From positions 398,644 to 462,643 of the forward strand of contig NZ_PVZC01000007.1 in NCBI RefSeq assembly GCF_003002095.1: 64,000 nucleotides of DNA. The letters are read 5' to 3'. Source of the DNA: Allonocardiopsis opalescens (GTDB taxonomy: Bacteria > Actinomycetota > Actinomycetes > Streptosporangiales > Streptosporangiaceae). Both the position numbers and the translations under genes were made by a program. Positions 1-8,482 of this stretch are shown piece by piece (position 1 is the first letter of the stretch; each line of letters begins with the position of its first letter). The notes below the pieces were generated by a model. It was not told the origin of the DNA and did no database searches. It saw only the letters and a program-made list of their open reading frames with translations.

Positions 1-17
1 TCCCCGTTGGAGGATCT

Positions 18-1361
18 GTGAACGGACGCAAGCTGCTCAGACACGGGCTGGTCACCGGCGCCGCCCTCACGGCGCTCACCCTCGCCGCCTCGGGCGCCGG
101 CCCCGCCGGCGCCGCGCCCCGCGATGACGCCCCGGCGGCGGAGTCGCCCGGGTCGGCCGCCGCGGCCGAGCTCGGCCAGTACCGGGTCACCGGCCCGACG
201 ACCCCGCAGGACCGCACCGAGGTGGCGCGCACCGGCGCCGCCATCGACGGCGTGGCCGACGGCGCCGTCGACATCACCGCGCTGCCGTCGGAGGTCGACG
301 CGATCGAGGACCTGGGCTACCAGGTCACTCCGCTCTCCGACCCGTCGGCGCCCGAGGACATCCGCCCGCTGGACTTCCCGCCGTCCGACTCGAACTACCA
401 CAACTACGCCGAGATGAACGCGGTCATCGCCCAGGCCGTCGCCGACCACCCCGGCATCGTCCGCCGCACCGTCATCGGCGACTCCTACCAGGGCCGCGAC
501 CTGGTCGCCATCAAGATCAGCGACAACGCCGGCACCGACGAGAACGAGCCCGAGGTGCTGCTCACCTTCCACCAGCACGCCCGCGAGCACCTCACCGTGG
601 AGATGGCCCTCTACCTGCTCGGCGAGCTGACCGACGACTACGGCTCCGACAGCAGGGTCACCCAGCTGGTGAACAGCCGCGAGATCTGGCTGCTCCCCGA
701 CGTCAACCCCGACGGCGGCGAGTACGACATCGCCACCGGCTCCTACCGCAGCTGGCGCAAGAACCGCCAGCCCAACGCCGGCAGCACCGCCGTCGGCACC
801 GACCTCAACCGCAACTGGGACTACCGCTGGGGCTGCTGCGGCGGCTCCTCGGGGACCCCGTCCAGCGGCACCTACCGGGGCCCGTCGGCGGAGTCCTCGC
901 CCGAGGTCAGCGCGGTGGCCGACTTCGTCCGCGGCCGCGTCGTCGGCGGCGAGCAGCAGATCACCGCGGGCATCGACTTCCACACCTACGGCGAACTGAT
1001 CCTGTGGCCGTTCGGCTACACCTACAACGACACCGCGCCCGGTCTGACCGCCGACGACGAGGCCGCCTTCGCCGCGCTCGGCGAGCACATGGCCGCCGCC
1101 AACGGATACACCCCGCAGCAGTCCAGCGACCTCTACATCACCGACGGCTCGGTGAACGACTGGATGTGGGGCGACCAGGGGATCTTCTCCTACACCTACG
1201 AGATGTACCCGACCGGCACCGCGGGCGGCGGCTTCTACCCGCCCGACGACATCATCCAGCGCGAGACCTCCCGCAACCGCGAATCCGTCCTGCGGCTGCT
1301 CGACTACGCCGACTGCCCCTACCGCATCACCGGTCAGCAGGCCGAGTACTGCGCCGCCTAG
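18..1361 (+). CDS. Secreted M14 zinc carboxypeptidase
   Basis: Predicted extracellular metallocarboxypeptidase that trims C-terminal residues from peptides. The GTG start is set by GGAGG four bases upstream. A basic N-terminus and hydrophobic stretch (residues about 4-35) form a signal peptide, followed by a propeptide-like segment to about residue 120. The catalytic domain shows the M14 zinc motif HxxE (HAREH, near residue 190), the substrate-binding [10 protein letters not shown] segment, a distal zinc histidine in [12 protein letters not shown], and a C-terminal TYEMYP segment carrying the general-base Glu. The length (447 aa) fits actinobacterial secreted carboxypeptidases. A hairpin follows the stop, so the gene is probably monocistronic. 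Family assignment is firm; peptide specificity cannot be read. Confidence 0.93.
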   Translation: MNGRKLLRHGLVTGAALTALTLAASGAGPAGAAPRDDAPAAESPGSAAAAELGQYRVTGPTTPQDRTEVARTGAAIDGVADGAVDITALPSEVDAIEDLGYQVTPLSDPSAPEDIRPLDFPPSDSNYHNYAEMNAVIAQAVADHPGIVRRTVIGDSYQGRDLVAIKISDNAGTDENEPEVLLTFHQHAREHLTVEMALYLLGELTDDYGSDSRVTQLVNSREIWLLPDVNPDGGEYDIATGSYRSWRKNRQPNAGSTAVGTDLNRNWDYRWGCCGGSSGTPSSGTYRGPSAESSPEVSAVADFVRGRVVGGEQQITAGIDFHTYGELILWPFGYTYNDTAPGLTADDEAAFAALGEHMAAANGYTPQQSSDLYITDGSVNDWMWGDQGIFSYTYEMYPTGTAGGGFYPPDDIIQRETSRNRESVLRLLDYADCPYRITGQQAEYCAA

Positions 1362-1366
1362 CCCTC

Positions 1367-1400
1367 GCGCCGCCGCGTCCCGCCAAGGGCGCGGCGGCGC
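1367..1400 (+). terminator. Hairpin terminator after the carboxypeptidase gene
   Basis: An 11-bp GC-rich stem (1367-1377 with 1390-1400) and 12-base loop begin six bases after the stop codon. There is no T-tract, as is usual for actinobacterial terminators. I recognise no gene in the remaining bases up to 1655. Confidence 0.6.
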
Positions 1401-1655
1401 TCCGCACAGCGCCGGAACCCTTGCGGCGCAATGCTTCCGGCCGCTCCGGCCGTGCCGGGAAACACCCTCCGGGGCCGCGCGGCGCTGCTACTGGCACGGC
1501 CAGGCGAACGGCCCGAAGCACCCGGTGTTCGTCGTCATGCCGCTCGCCTCGCTGCTCTGCCTGGGCGGCGCCGTCGTCCGGGCGGGCCCGCCCGTCGGCG
1601 GCCCCATGCCGCCGCGCCCCCAGCGCCCGCCGGGGGCCTAGCCGCGCCGCCCGCG

Positions 1656-2417
1656 TCAGGCGCGGTCCGCGCGCCGCGGCACCGCGGCCCGGCGGTCCCC
1701 GGGCCACTCCCGCCGGTACCCTTCGCGCAGCGGGCCGCCGACCAGCCCGAGCACTTCGGCGGCGGCCTCGGCCAGCGGCGCGGCTTCGCCGTGGGCGCAC
1801 ATGCGCAGGTGGCCTGCGAGCAGCGCACCGCCGAGTTCGGCGTCGGCCTCCCGCAAGCGCCGGGGCCGCCACTTGCCGCTGCCGACCCAGGCCCGGCGGT
1901 GGTCGCACAGCAGGTCGGCGGCGAGGTCGAGCACACCGGTGGCCACCACCAGCCGCTCCGCCGGGTCACGCGCGTCGCCGAGGTCGTCCAGCTCGGCGGT
2001 CAGCCCGTAGCGCCTCTCCTCGACCTGGTGCGCCGCCAGCGCCGGAGGCCCCGCGCGCAGTTCGTCGCGCGCCCGCGCCCGGACCCGCTGCGCCGCTCCG
2101 CCGGTGTCGAGCAGGACGCGTCCGTGCGCCCACATCGTCTGCATGGTCGCCCGCCGCGACACGGCATCGGCCGCGAAGATCTCGTCCAGCACGGTCGGCG
2201 TGTGCACGAACAGCTCCACCAGACGCCCTCCGGCGCGGACCGTCTCCCGGAAGCCCACCCCGCCGTCACCGACCAGCACCACGACGTCCAGATCACTGCT
2301 CGCCGTCATCCGCCCCGCGGCCGCCGACCCGGCCAGGGCGGCGGCGAGCGCCCCGGGGAACCGCCGCACCACCAGGCGCCGCGCGTGCTCGACCAGGTGC
2401 TCGTCCATGGACGTCAT
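1656..2417 (-). CDS. Nucleotidyltransferase-domain protein
   Basis: Soluble protein of about 253 aa with an N-terminal polymerase-beta-like nucleotidyltransferase fold. The segment GSAAAGRMTASSDLDVVVLV carries the GS...DxD signature for metal and NTP binding, near residues 25-45. The C-terminal half is helical and may be a substrate-recognition domain, as in aminoglycoside or kanamycin nucleotidyltransferase relatives. Two ATGs (2417 and 2408) are possible and neither has a clear ribosome site. The reading frame stays open further upstream, but that extension is Arg/Pro-rich and looks like a shadow of the neighbouring HIT gene. The acceptor substrate is unknown. Confidence 0.8.
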   Translation of the reverse strand: MTSMDEHLVEHARRLVVRRFPGALAAALAGSAAAGRMTASSDLDVVVLVGDGGVGFRETVRAGGRLVELFVHTPTVLDEIFAADAVSRRATMQTMWAHGRVLLDTGGAAQRVRARARDELRAGPPALAAHQVEERRYGLTAELDDLGDARDPAERLVVATGVLDLAADLLCDHRRAWVGSGKWRPRRLREADAELGGALLAGHLRMCAHGEAAPLAEAAAEVLGLVGGPLREGYRREWPGDRRAAVPRRADRA

Positions 2418-2523
2418 GGTCCCCGAACGGCGGCACCGGCGCCTACTCCTTTTACGCCGCCCCGGAGGCGACTGCCGTGGTGGCCGACCATCTTCCCCGG
2501 CTCGGTCCGCGGACCGGCGGCCG

Positions 2524-2934
2524 TCAGCCCGCGCCCCGGATGTGCTCCGCGATGGCGGCCAGGTCGGCGTGGTCGGCCGGCGCGCCACTCCACGGCGCGC
2601 GCACGTTGTCGCCGTACCACCGGGGGACGAGGTGCACGTGTACGTGCGGGACCTCCTGTCCGGCGGCCGCACCGGTGGAGTGCGTGATGGTGAGGCCGTC
2701 CGGTTCCAGCGCCGCCCGCAGCCGCAGGGCGGTCACGCGCACCGCGCCGGCGAGTCTGGCGCCGTCGTCGTCGGTGAGGTCCCACACCGCGGCGATGTGC
2801 CGTCGTGGCACCACGATGGTGTGCCCCAGCGTGGCCGGAGCGGTGTCGAGGAAGGCGAGCGTGTGCGCGTCGGCGGCCACCAGGTGCGCGGGGCCCGCTC
2901 CGGCCGCGATCCGGCAGAAAACGCAGGCGTCCAT
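2524..2934 (-). CDS. HIT-family nucleotide hydrolase/transferase
   Basis: A 136-aa histidine-triad protein. It opens with CxxC-type MDACVFCRI, as in HINT-like proteins, and ends with the HVHVHLVP triad (near residue 100), whose central His is the nucleophile in the family. It probably hydrolyses AMP-linked or dinucleotide substrates in the cytoplasm. The length is typical of a single-domain HIT protein. It lies on the same strand as the nucleotidyltransferase gene but 106 bp away, so co-transcription is possible but not evident. Confidence 0.92.
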   Translation of the reverse strand: MDACVFCRIAAGAGPAHLVAADAHTLAFLDTAPATLGHTIVVPRRHIAAVWDLTDDDGARLAGAVRVTALRLRAALEPDGLTITHSTGAAAGQEVPHVHVHLVPRWYGDNVRAPWSGAPADHADLAAIAEHIRGAG

Positions 2935-3078
2935 CGCCGCATGCTAGCCTCCGCGTGCCGGACGCCCCGGGCTCCGGGCGGCGAAGGGCGGGACCGGCCA
3001 TGCCCGCGGAATCGAATCAGGAATGCATTCGTGTCGGCGCGGCGCCCCGCTGTCATGAGCCGCTGCTACCTTCCGGCC

Positions 3079-3681
3079 ATGAGCCTGAGCATGCATCTCT
3101 ACCTCGCCGACATCGAGCAGGTCGGTGCCGCCGTCGGCTCCCGCGACGAGAAGCTCCGCCGGATGATCGGTGGCCGGTTCAAGCGAAATCTCACCGCCGA
3201 CGACGACTACTTCCGCAGCGAGATCGAGAGAGGCGCCCCGACCCGCTACGAATCCCTGCGCGCCGTCATCGACGGCGGCCCCTTCGACCCCGCGTGGGCC
3301 TTCCAGTACGCCTACGCCTACGAGCTGATCTGCCGCTTCCACGGCCGCTTCCTGGACAACAACTGGTTCAGCCCCTTCCGCTTCGCCTGGCTCGGCCAGG
3401 TCGACGAGCAATTGCAGCGCATCGGCCTCACCGCCGTCACCGTCAGCGCTTTCAGTTACCCGGGATTCCCCCCGCCGCTGCCCACCCCTTCCGACCTCCC
3501 CGGCTGCGGCGAATGGCGCCCCGACGAATGCCGCAAGGCCCTCGACCAGTGGGAGGCCGTCACCCCTGAGCAGCGCGCCGAACTCCCCCGCGACGAACGC
3601 GCCGCCATCGAGTCCTGCGTCGAATGGATGCGCGCGGCCACGGCCCGCGAGGGGCACGGCATCATCGGGTTCTGCTACTGA
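3079..3681 (+). CDS. Hypothetical protein, DUF7691-like
   Basis: About 200 aa, soluble and rich in Trp, Phe and Tyr, with no signal peptide or membrane segment. The N-terminus (MSLSMHLYLADIEQV) and the pattern of an aspartate-rich first third followed by WAFQYAYAYELIC resemble a family of uncharacterised actinobacterial proteins (DUF7691-like, from memory). Starts at 3055, 3079 and 3091 are all in frame, and none has a good ribosome site; 3079 is a compromise. No function can be assigned. Confidence 0.7.
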   Translation: MSLSMHLYLADIEQVGAAVGSRDEKLRRMIGGRFKRNLTADDDYFRSEIERGAPTRYESLRAVIDGGPFDPAWAFQYAYAYELICRFHGRFLDNNWFSPFRFAWLGQVDEQLQRIGLTAVTVSAFSYPGFPPPLPTPSDLPGCGEWRPDECRKALDQWEAVTPEQRAELPRDERAAIESCVEWMRAATAREGHGIIGFCY

Positions 3682-3756
3682 ACGCGCCACGCGGAACACC
3701 GGCGGCCACATCTCGGAGCCGGCGCCCGAGTGCCGGCCGGTGCGGCGCCGCCGTGC

Positions 3757-4614
3757 TCACCGGCCGGTTCCAGCACGTCCGTTCGGCCCGTGCCGCGCGG
3801 CGGTGTCGGCGAGCGTGCGGACCAGTGCCGCCAGGGGGAGGTCGCGGCGCTGCTCCGCCCATACGGCCATGAGCCTGGTCCGCCGCCCGGTGACCGGAAC
3901 GGCGGCGAGGCCGCGGCCCAGCCCGGCGGCGACCGACTCCGGGAGTACGGCGACCATGCGGCCGAGGGCGATCAGCTCGGCGACCTGTCCGGTATCACTG
4001 ATGAGCGGGCCGGTGCCGGGTGACCGGGCCGTCCAGCGCGGCATGGTCTCGCCGCCCAGTTCCGCCATGCTCACGCGATCGCGCCGCGCGAGCGGGTGGT
4101 TCGGGGCGAACACGGCCATCTCCTGTTCGACGAGCAGATCCTGGACGGCCAGTCCGGCCGTCTCCTCCTGTGGCAGGCGCAGCAGGGCCAGGTCGGCGGA
4201 GCCGTCCCGCAGCAGGGTCTTCTCCTCGCCGATACCGCAGATCGTCACCTCGACCGCCACGGCCTCGGGCTGTTCGGCGTATCGGGGCAGCGCGGCGGCG
4301 AGCAGCCCCGCGTCTCCTCCGGGCTTGGTGGCCACGACCAGCCGCGGCGCCGCGGCGCCGGCGCGTTGGGCCAGCCGCCGCGCCGCCGCCAGGGACGCCA
4401 GCGCGACGCGCCCGTGTTCGAGCAGGACGGCCCCGGCCGCGGTCAGCGCGACCCCGCGGCTGCCGCGCTCCAGCAGACGCACACCCAACCGCCGCTCAAG
4501 CCGCTGGATGGCCCGTGACAGCGGCGGCTGCGCCATACCCAGCCGTGCCGCGGCACGGCTGACACTGAGCTCTTCTGCCACCGCGACGAAGTAGGCCAGC
4601 TCACGGGAGTCCAT
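3757..4614 (-). CDS. LysR-family transcriptional regulator
   Basis: A 285-aa LTTR. The winged helix-turn-helix occupies residues 1-60 (MDSRELAYFVAVAEELSV, then AAARLGMAQPPLSRAIQRLE, the classic LTTR recognition helix). The rest is the periplasmic-binding-like effector domain. It diverges from the SnoaL-like gene at 4686, which is the expected arrangement for an LTTR and its target. A T-N11-A palindrome covers its own start codon, suggesting autoregulation. The effector is unknown. Confidence 0.93.
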   Translation of the reverse strand: MDSRELAYFVAVAEELSVSRAAARLGMAQPPLSRAIQRLERRLGVRLLERGSRGVALTAAGAVLLEHGRVALASLAAARRLAQRAGAAAPRLVVATKPGGDAGLLAAALPRYAEQPEAVAVEVTICGIGEEKTLLRDGSADLALLRLPQEETAGLAVQDLLVEQEMAVFAPNHPLARRDRVSMAELGGETMPRWTARSPGTGPLISDTGQVAELIALGRMVAVLPESVAAGLGRGLAAVPVTGRRTRLMAVWAEQRRDLPLAALVRTLADTAARHGPNGRAGTGR

Positions 4615-4627
4615 ACCCTCACGGTAT
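4613..4627. promoter_or_regulatory. LTTR box (T-N11-A) over the lysR start codon
   Basis: ATACC (4613-4617), five bases, then GGTAT (4623-4627) is a perfect inverted repeat with T-N11-A geometry (T4614, A4626). It overlaps the LysR start codon and lies about 60 bp upstream of the divergent gene. The regulatory role is inferred from position and symmetry. Confidence 0.6.
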
Positions 4628-4685
4628 GGGGGCGGATCCGATCGGTCTTTGCCCGGCGCACGATCCGTCCGCTGAACTCGGTGGC

Positions 4686-5111
4686 ATGAACGAGACGGAC
4701 ACCACCAGCTCCAACGAGCAGCGCATCCGGGACTTCGTCGGCAAGGTGCAGCAGGAGGGACGGCTGGACCTGATCGACACCCTGGTGCATCCCGACTACC
4801 GCGACCACACCGCCGAACCCGGCCAGGGCACGGACCGCGACGGGGTCCGCGCCACCATGGCGGCCATGCACACGGCCTTCACCGATCTCTCGGTGGAGAT
4901 CCTGCACTGCGTCGCGCACAGCGGCATCGTCGCCACCCACAAACTCTTCCGCGGCAGGCACACCGGCCCGTGGTTCGGCGTCCCGCCGTCGGGCCGGCAG
5001 GTCGAGTTCCGCGTCATGGACATGGTCGGCTTCCGCGACGGGCGCATGTACGAGCACTGGGCCGTGGCGGACTCGCTCACCCTGCTCCGCCAGACCGGCG
5101 CACTGCCCTGA
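4686..5111 (+). CDS. SnoaL-like / NTF2-fold ester cyclase-family protein
   Basis: A 141-aa cone-fold protein of the SnoaL-like polyketide-cyclase group: an N-terminal helix (RIRDFVGKVQQEGRLDLIDTLVHPDYRDHTAEPGQG), a central FTDLSVEI strand and a C-terminal MVGFRDGRMYEHWAVADSLTLLRQTG, the family hallmark. It is probably an accessory enzyme or small-molecule-binding protein rather than part of a polyketide cluster, because no polyketide genes are nearby. It is divergent from the LysR gene, its likely regulator. The ATG at 4686 is preferred because the upstream in-frame extension is not family-like. Confidence 0.85.
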   Translation: MNETDTTSSNEQRIRDFVGKVQQEGRLDLIDTLVHPDYRDHTAEPGQGTDRDGVRATMAAMHTAFTDLSVEILHCVAHSGIVATHKLFRGRHTGPWFGVPPSGRQVEFRVMDMVGFRDGRMYEHWAVADSLTLLRQTGALP

Positions 5112-5172
5112 CCCGTCGCCACGGGACCTCGCCCCATCGGGACACGGGCGCCGGGCGCCGGCGAGGACGCGA

Positions 5173-6171
5173 TCAGCCCTGGTCGTCCTCACCGAGGCGG
5201 TCCAGGGTGTCGACCAGTCCGTTCCAGGCCAGTTCCGTATCCGGCGTCCGCCCGTGCGGTGCGCGGAACCAGGCGGCGTACTCGGCGACGTCCTCCAGGG
5301 CCCAGCGCCGCCGGTACAGCTCCAGCGCGAGCGGGTCGGGCCGCCGTCCGGTGGCCTCGGCGTAGCGGGCGAGGTCGTCGGAACCTTCGGCGACCTGCCA
5401 CAGGTCGCGCTCGGGCACGGCCAGTCCGACGGTGTCCCAGTCGAGCAGCCGGAAGCCCCCGTCCTGCCGCAGCAGATTCGCGGAGTGCGGTTCGCCGTGG
5501 GTCACCACCAGGACCGGCCCGTCTGCCGCGACGTCGGCCGCCAGCCGGTCGAAGGCGGCCAGGCTCCGGCGCAGCACCTCGGCGCGGTCGGCGAAGAGCG
5601 CGCGGCTCCGCTCGGCGAAGGGCCCGCCGTGCCACGGCTCCCCGAGTTCGGCGAGCGCCCGCTCCAGGCCGGCGCGGGCCGACGGCTGGGGCGACGGCAC
5701 CGGGACCTCGCCGGGTGGCGGCTGCCGGTGCAGCTCGGCGAGCACATCGATGACCAGCCGCCGATCGGCGTCCCCCAGCCGCTCGCCGAAAGCGCCCGCG
5801 CTGCCGTCCAGGAACGGGAAGACGCTGACCGCGTACCGCTCCCCCAGCGGCCGCACCGTCCCGCCCCCGGCCGTCCGCACCGGCGCGACCACGAATTCCA
5901 GTCCGGCCTCGCGCAGCGCCGCCGCCGTGTCCATGGCCCGCCGCAGCCCCTGGTAGGCGTCCGGAGGCGTCGCGCCGCAGTGCCACTTGTGCGCCAGGTC
6001 GGCGACGGTCACGAACCAGCGCCGCCCGTCGCTCCCGACCGCTGTCCAGTGGTGGTCGCCGAAGCCCACGGGCGCGTACGCCAGCGTGGCGGCGTCGATG
6101 CCCCAGTCCGCAAGGCACTCCCGGAGGGCGTCGTCGTGCAGATCGGTCGGCCGCTGCTCCATGGCGCGCAT
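5173..6171 (-). CDS. APH-fold phosphotransferase
   Basis: 332 aa of the aminoglycoside/choline kinase-like fold. The catalytic loop THGEPHSANLL (near residue 225) is the Brenner motif, and LLDWDTVGLAVPERDLWQ supplies the metal-binding Asp. The N-lobe has WFVTVADL in the position of the ATP-binding strand. The overall arrangement recalls spectinomycin/APH(9)-like kinases, but such proteins in actinomycetes act on many small hydroxylated substrates, so no resistance role should be assumed. It could start at 6171 or at the second Met (6162); no ribosome site decides between them. Confidence 0.85.
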   Translation of the reverse strand: MRAMEQRPTDLHDDALRECLADWGIDAATLAYAPVGFGDHHWTAVGSDGRRWFVTVADLAHKWHCGATPPDAYQGLRRAMDTAAALREAGLEFVVAPVRTAGGGTVRPLGERYAVSVFPFLDGSAGAFGERLGDADRRLVIDVLAELHRQPPPGEVPVPSPQPSARAGLERALAELGEPWHGGPFAERSRALFADRAEVLRRSLAAFDRLAADVAADGPVLVVTHGEPHSANLLRQDGGFRLLDWDTVGLAVPERDLWQVAEGSDDLARYAEATGRRPDPLALELYRRRWALEDVAEYAAWFRAPHGRTPDTELAWNGLVDTLDRLGEDDQG

Positions 6172-6397
6172 GCTAGGTGATCATCTCCGCACGGGCCCAC
6201 CGCTTTTCGGCGCCGGCAGAACCGGGCGAGCGCACCGCCGACCACCGCGCTCAGCGAGCCCGACCGGTGGCCTGCCATGACCGCGTGTCACCGCGACCGG
6301 GTGCGCGGTCCGCGCACCGCCTCCCACCAGCGGCGTCCGGCGCGCTTGCCGGGTACCGCGTTCACCGAGCGTCAGGGCGGTGCGGCACCATGGGCGC

Positions 6398-7324
6398 ATG
6401 GGCATTGACGATCAATGGCGCGTGCGCTTCGACGCCGAGGTGACCTTCGCGAACGGCGGCGGTCTGCGCGTGGACGACTTCCGCTTGGACATCCCCGGTG
6501 ACGACATCGGCGACCGTGAGCTGGCCGAGCTCTTCGTGCGCCATCTCGGCCTGCTCATGGTCGACGAGGTGCGGATCAGCGCCAAGAAGCTGATCCGGGA
6601 GCAGCACAAGGGCTCGCGCGGCACCGCGTCGGCCGAACCGGCACCGGCGGAGGCGGCCACCGGCCGCACCGTGATCGACCTCAGCCACCGCGTGCGCACC
6701 GGCATGGAGACCTATCCGGGCCTGCCCGGCCCCGAGATCGGCGCCCACCTCAGCCGCGAGGAGTCGCGCGGCCACTACGCGCCGGGCACGGAGTTCCACA
6801 TCGGCCGGGTGAGCATGGTCGGCAACACCGGCACCTACCTGGACGCCCCGTTCCACCGCTTCGCCGACGGCCCCGACCTGGCCAACGTCCTGCTGTCGCG
6901 CATGGTCGACCTGGACGGCGTCGTCGTGCGCGCCACCGTCGGCGACCAGCGCGCCATCGACCGCTCGCTGCTGCTCCCCCACGACGTCACCGGCCGCGCC
7001 GTCCTGCTGCACACCGGCTGGGACCGCCACTTCGGCACCACCCGCTACAACGACGGCCACCCCTACCTCACCGCCGACGGCGCCGCCTGGCTGGTCGAGC
7101 AGGGCGCCGCCCTCGTCGGCATCGACTCCCTCAACATCGACGACACCGACGACGCCTTCCGCCCCGCCCACACCGCCCTCCTCGGCGCCGGTATCCCCGT
7201 GGTCGAACACCTCCGCGGCCTCGACCGCCTCCCACCCCACGGCTTCCGCTTCACCGCGGCCCCACCCGCCGTCGAGGGCCTGGGCACCTTCACCGTCCGC
7301 GCCTTCGCCCTGCTCGACCACTGA
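6398..7324 (+). CDS. Cyclase-family (kynurenine formamidase-like) protein with an N-terminal extra domain
   Basis: 308 aa. Residues about 91-308 are a cyclase/KynB-type metal hydrolase domain, starting TVIDLSHRVRTGMETYPG and containing GNTGTYLDAPFHRF and VLLHTGWDRHF. In the usual motif HxGTHxDxPxH, the first His is Asn here and the second is Tyr, while the Asp and last His remain, so metal coordination may differ. Residues 1-72 form a compact alpha/beta segment that I do not recognise, joined by an Ala/Pro-rich linker (73-90); this may be a fusion of two neighbouring genes. ATG 6398 is chosen over GTG 6380 because it begins the conserved segment. The substrate is unknown. Confidence 0.85.
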   Translation: MGIDDQWRVRFDAEVTFANGGGLRVDDFRLDIPGDDIGDRELAELFVRHLGLLMVDEVRISAKKLIREQHKGSRGTASAEPAPAEAATGRTVIDLSHRVRTGMETYPGLPGPEIGAHLSREESRGHYAPGTEFHIGRVSMVGNTGTYLDAPFHRFADGPDLANVLLSRMVDLDGVVVRATVGDQRAIDRSLLLPHDVTGRAVLLHTGWDRHFGTTRYNDGHPYLTADGAAWLVEQGAALVGIDSLNIDDTDDAFRPAHTALLGAGIPVVEHLRGLDRLPPHGFRFTAAPPAVEGLGTFTVRAFALLDH

Positions 7325-7629
7325 CAAAACCACTTGATCCACCGGCTCCCGGCCGCCACACTCACCCTCGGCCCATCCGACAACCGCACCCCATAACGAA
7401 CGGCGACCGCCTTCGCACCGGCGGCTCCGCGTGCACGCGCGGGCAAGGAGCACCGCAGCGGCGCACGGACGCTCCAAGCGCCCTCGCCGCGTGTCGTACC
7501 GGGCACCGCCACCGCGCGGCGCCGCCGCACGCACGCGCCCGACCACCGCGAGGCGCCGCCGCACCGAGCCCTGGGACCCGTGCGGACCGCTACCGCGGCG
7601 GCGCACCGCCGCTCAGACGAGGAAGTCCA
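7325..7629. other. Intergenic region without a recognised gene
   Basis: About 305 bp, very C-rich on this strand. No convincing reading frame, RNA or strong hairpin is visible. A short CRISPR-repeat-like patch near 7425-7455 was considered and rejected. Confidence 0.5.
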
Positions 7630-8157
7630 ATGCCGCTGTCCCGCACCGAGCTGCTGCGCTGGCAGTTCGACTTCACCTGGTCGCTCTTCGAGCTGCACCT
7701 GGCCGAACTCGCCCCCGAGGACTTCCGCTGGGAACCCGCGCCCCTCACCTGGACCATGCACCGCTCCCCCGACGGCACCTGGACCCCCGACTGGGCCGAA
7801 ACCGAACCCGACCCCATCCCCGTTCCCACCACCGCCTGGACCACCTGGCACATCGGCTGGTGGTGGACCGTGACCCTCGACCACATGCAGGGCCGCCCCC
7901 CGACCGACCGCACCGCCATCAGCTGGCCCGGCCCCGGCGAACCCACGATCGCCTGGCTCCGCTCCCTCCACGACCAGTGGCGCACCGTCCTGTCCACCCT
8001 GACCGAGGCCGACCTGGACGCCCCCGCCCCGTTCCCCTGGCAGAACGACCCCACCATGACCGTCGCCCACACCGCCGCCTGGCTCAACGCCGAACTGATG
8101 AAGAACGTCACCGAGATCGGCCAGCTCCGGCTCATCCGGGCGGCATCGACGTCTTGA
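7630..8157 (+). CDS. DinB-family protein
   Basis: A 175-aa four-helix-bundle DinB/YfiT-like protein. It has the typical opening LLRWQFDFTWSLFELHLAEL, a TTAWTTWHIGWWWTVTLDHM helix carrying the first metal-His region, and MTVAHTAAWLNAELMKNVTEI near the C-terminus. Family members are metal-dependent, often thiol-linked detoxification enzymes or of unknown function. A second member of the same family lies at 37413. A decayed CRISPR remnant begins just after its stop codon. Confidence 0.85.
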   Translation: MPLSRTELLRWQFDFTWSLFELHLAELAPEDFRWEPAPLTWTMHRSPDGTWTPDWAETEPDPIPVPTTAWTTWHIGWWWTVTLDHMQGRPPTDRTAISWPGPGEPTIAWLRSLHDQWRTVLSTLTEADLDAPAPFPWQNDPTMTVAHTAAWLNAELMKNVTEIGQLRLIRAASTS

Positions 8158-8160
8158 CCA

Positions 8161-8311
8161 GGCTTCCCCGCGTGCGCGGGGCGGACGACCCTCGCCGCTG
8201 GGACGCCGCGCAGGAACTCGGTTCACCCCCGCGTGCGCGGGGCGGACGGCCGCTGAGGCGCAGTGGAACCTTGCCCGCGCGTGAGCCCCCCGCACGCCGG
8301 GATGGTCGAAC
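8161..8311 (+). CRISPR. Decayed three-repeat CRISPR remnant
   Basis: Three degenerate copies of the type I-E-like repeat lie at 8161, 8222 and 8283, exactly 61 bp apart (29-nt repeat plus 32-nt spacer). The palindromic core CCCCGCGTGCGCGGGG is intact in the first two; the third reads CCCCGCACGCCGGGATGGTC and keeps the 3' part. The 3' ends of copies one and two (CGGACGAC and CGGACGGC in place of ATGGTCCC) have diverged. There is no leader motif (CAGGTCRTGAAG), so it is probably dead. Confidence 0.75.
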
Positions 8312-8482
8312 AACTGCGGCGCCCTTCCCGTTACACCTCCGAAGCGCCGTCACCGGTCACCACCACGGGTCATCCGTGCCGGCCCGTCCTCGGTGTCGGC
8401 CGACAGCGTGGCGGGCGGGAAGCGGTGCTGGTGGACCTGGGTGACCGCCTCCGACCAACGCGGCTGCGGTGCGGTGCCGCAC

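Noticed and set aside
5173..6171. Calling this kinase-like gene an antibiotic-resistance gene
   Set aside because: Only the APH fold and catalytic motif are visible. Many actinomycete relatives act on unrelated metabolites and there is no resistance context.
7425..7460. CRISPR-repeat-like patch (CGCGTGCACGCGCGGG followed by GGAGCAC)
   Set aside because: It stands alone, needs gaps to align with the repeat, and lacks the 61-bp periodicity seen at 8161-8311; GC-rich DNA gives such matches by chance.
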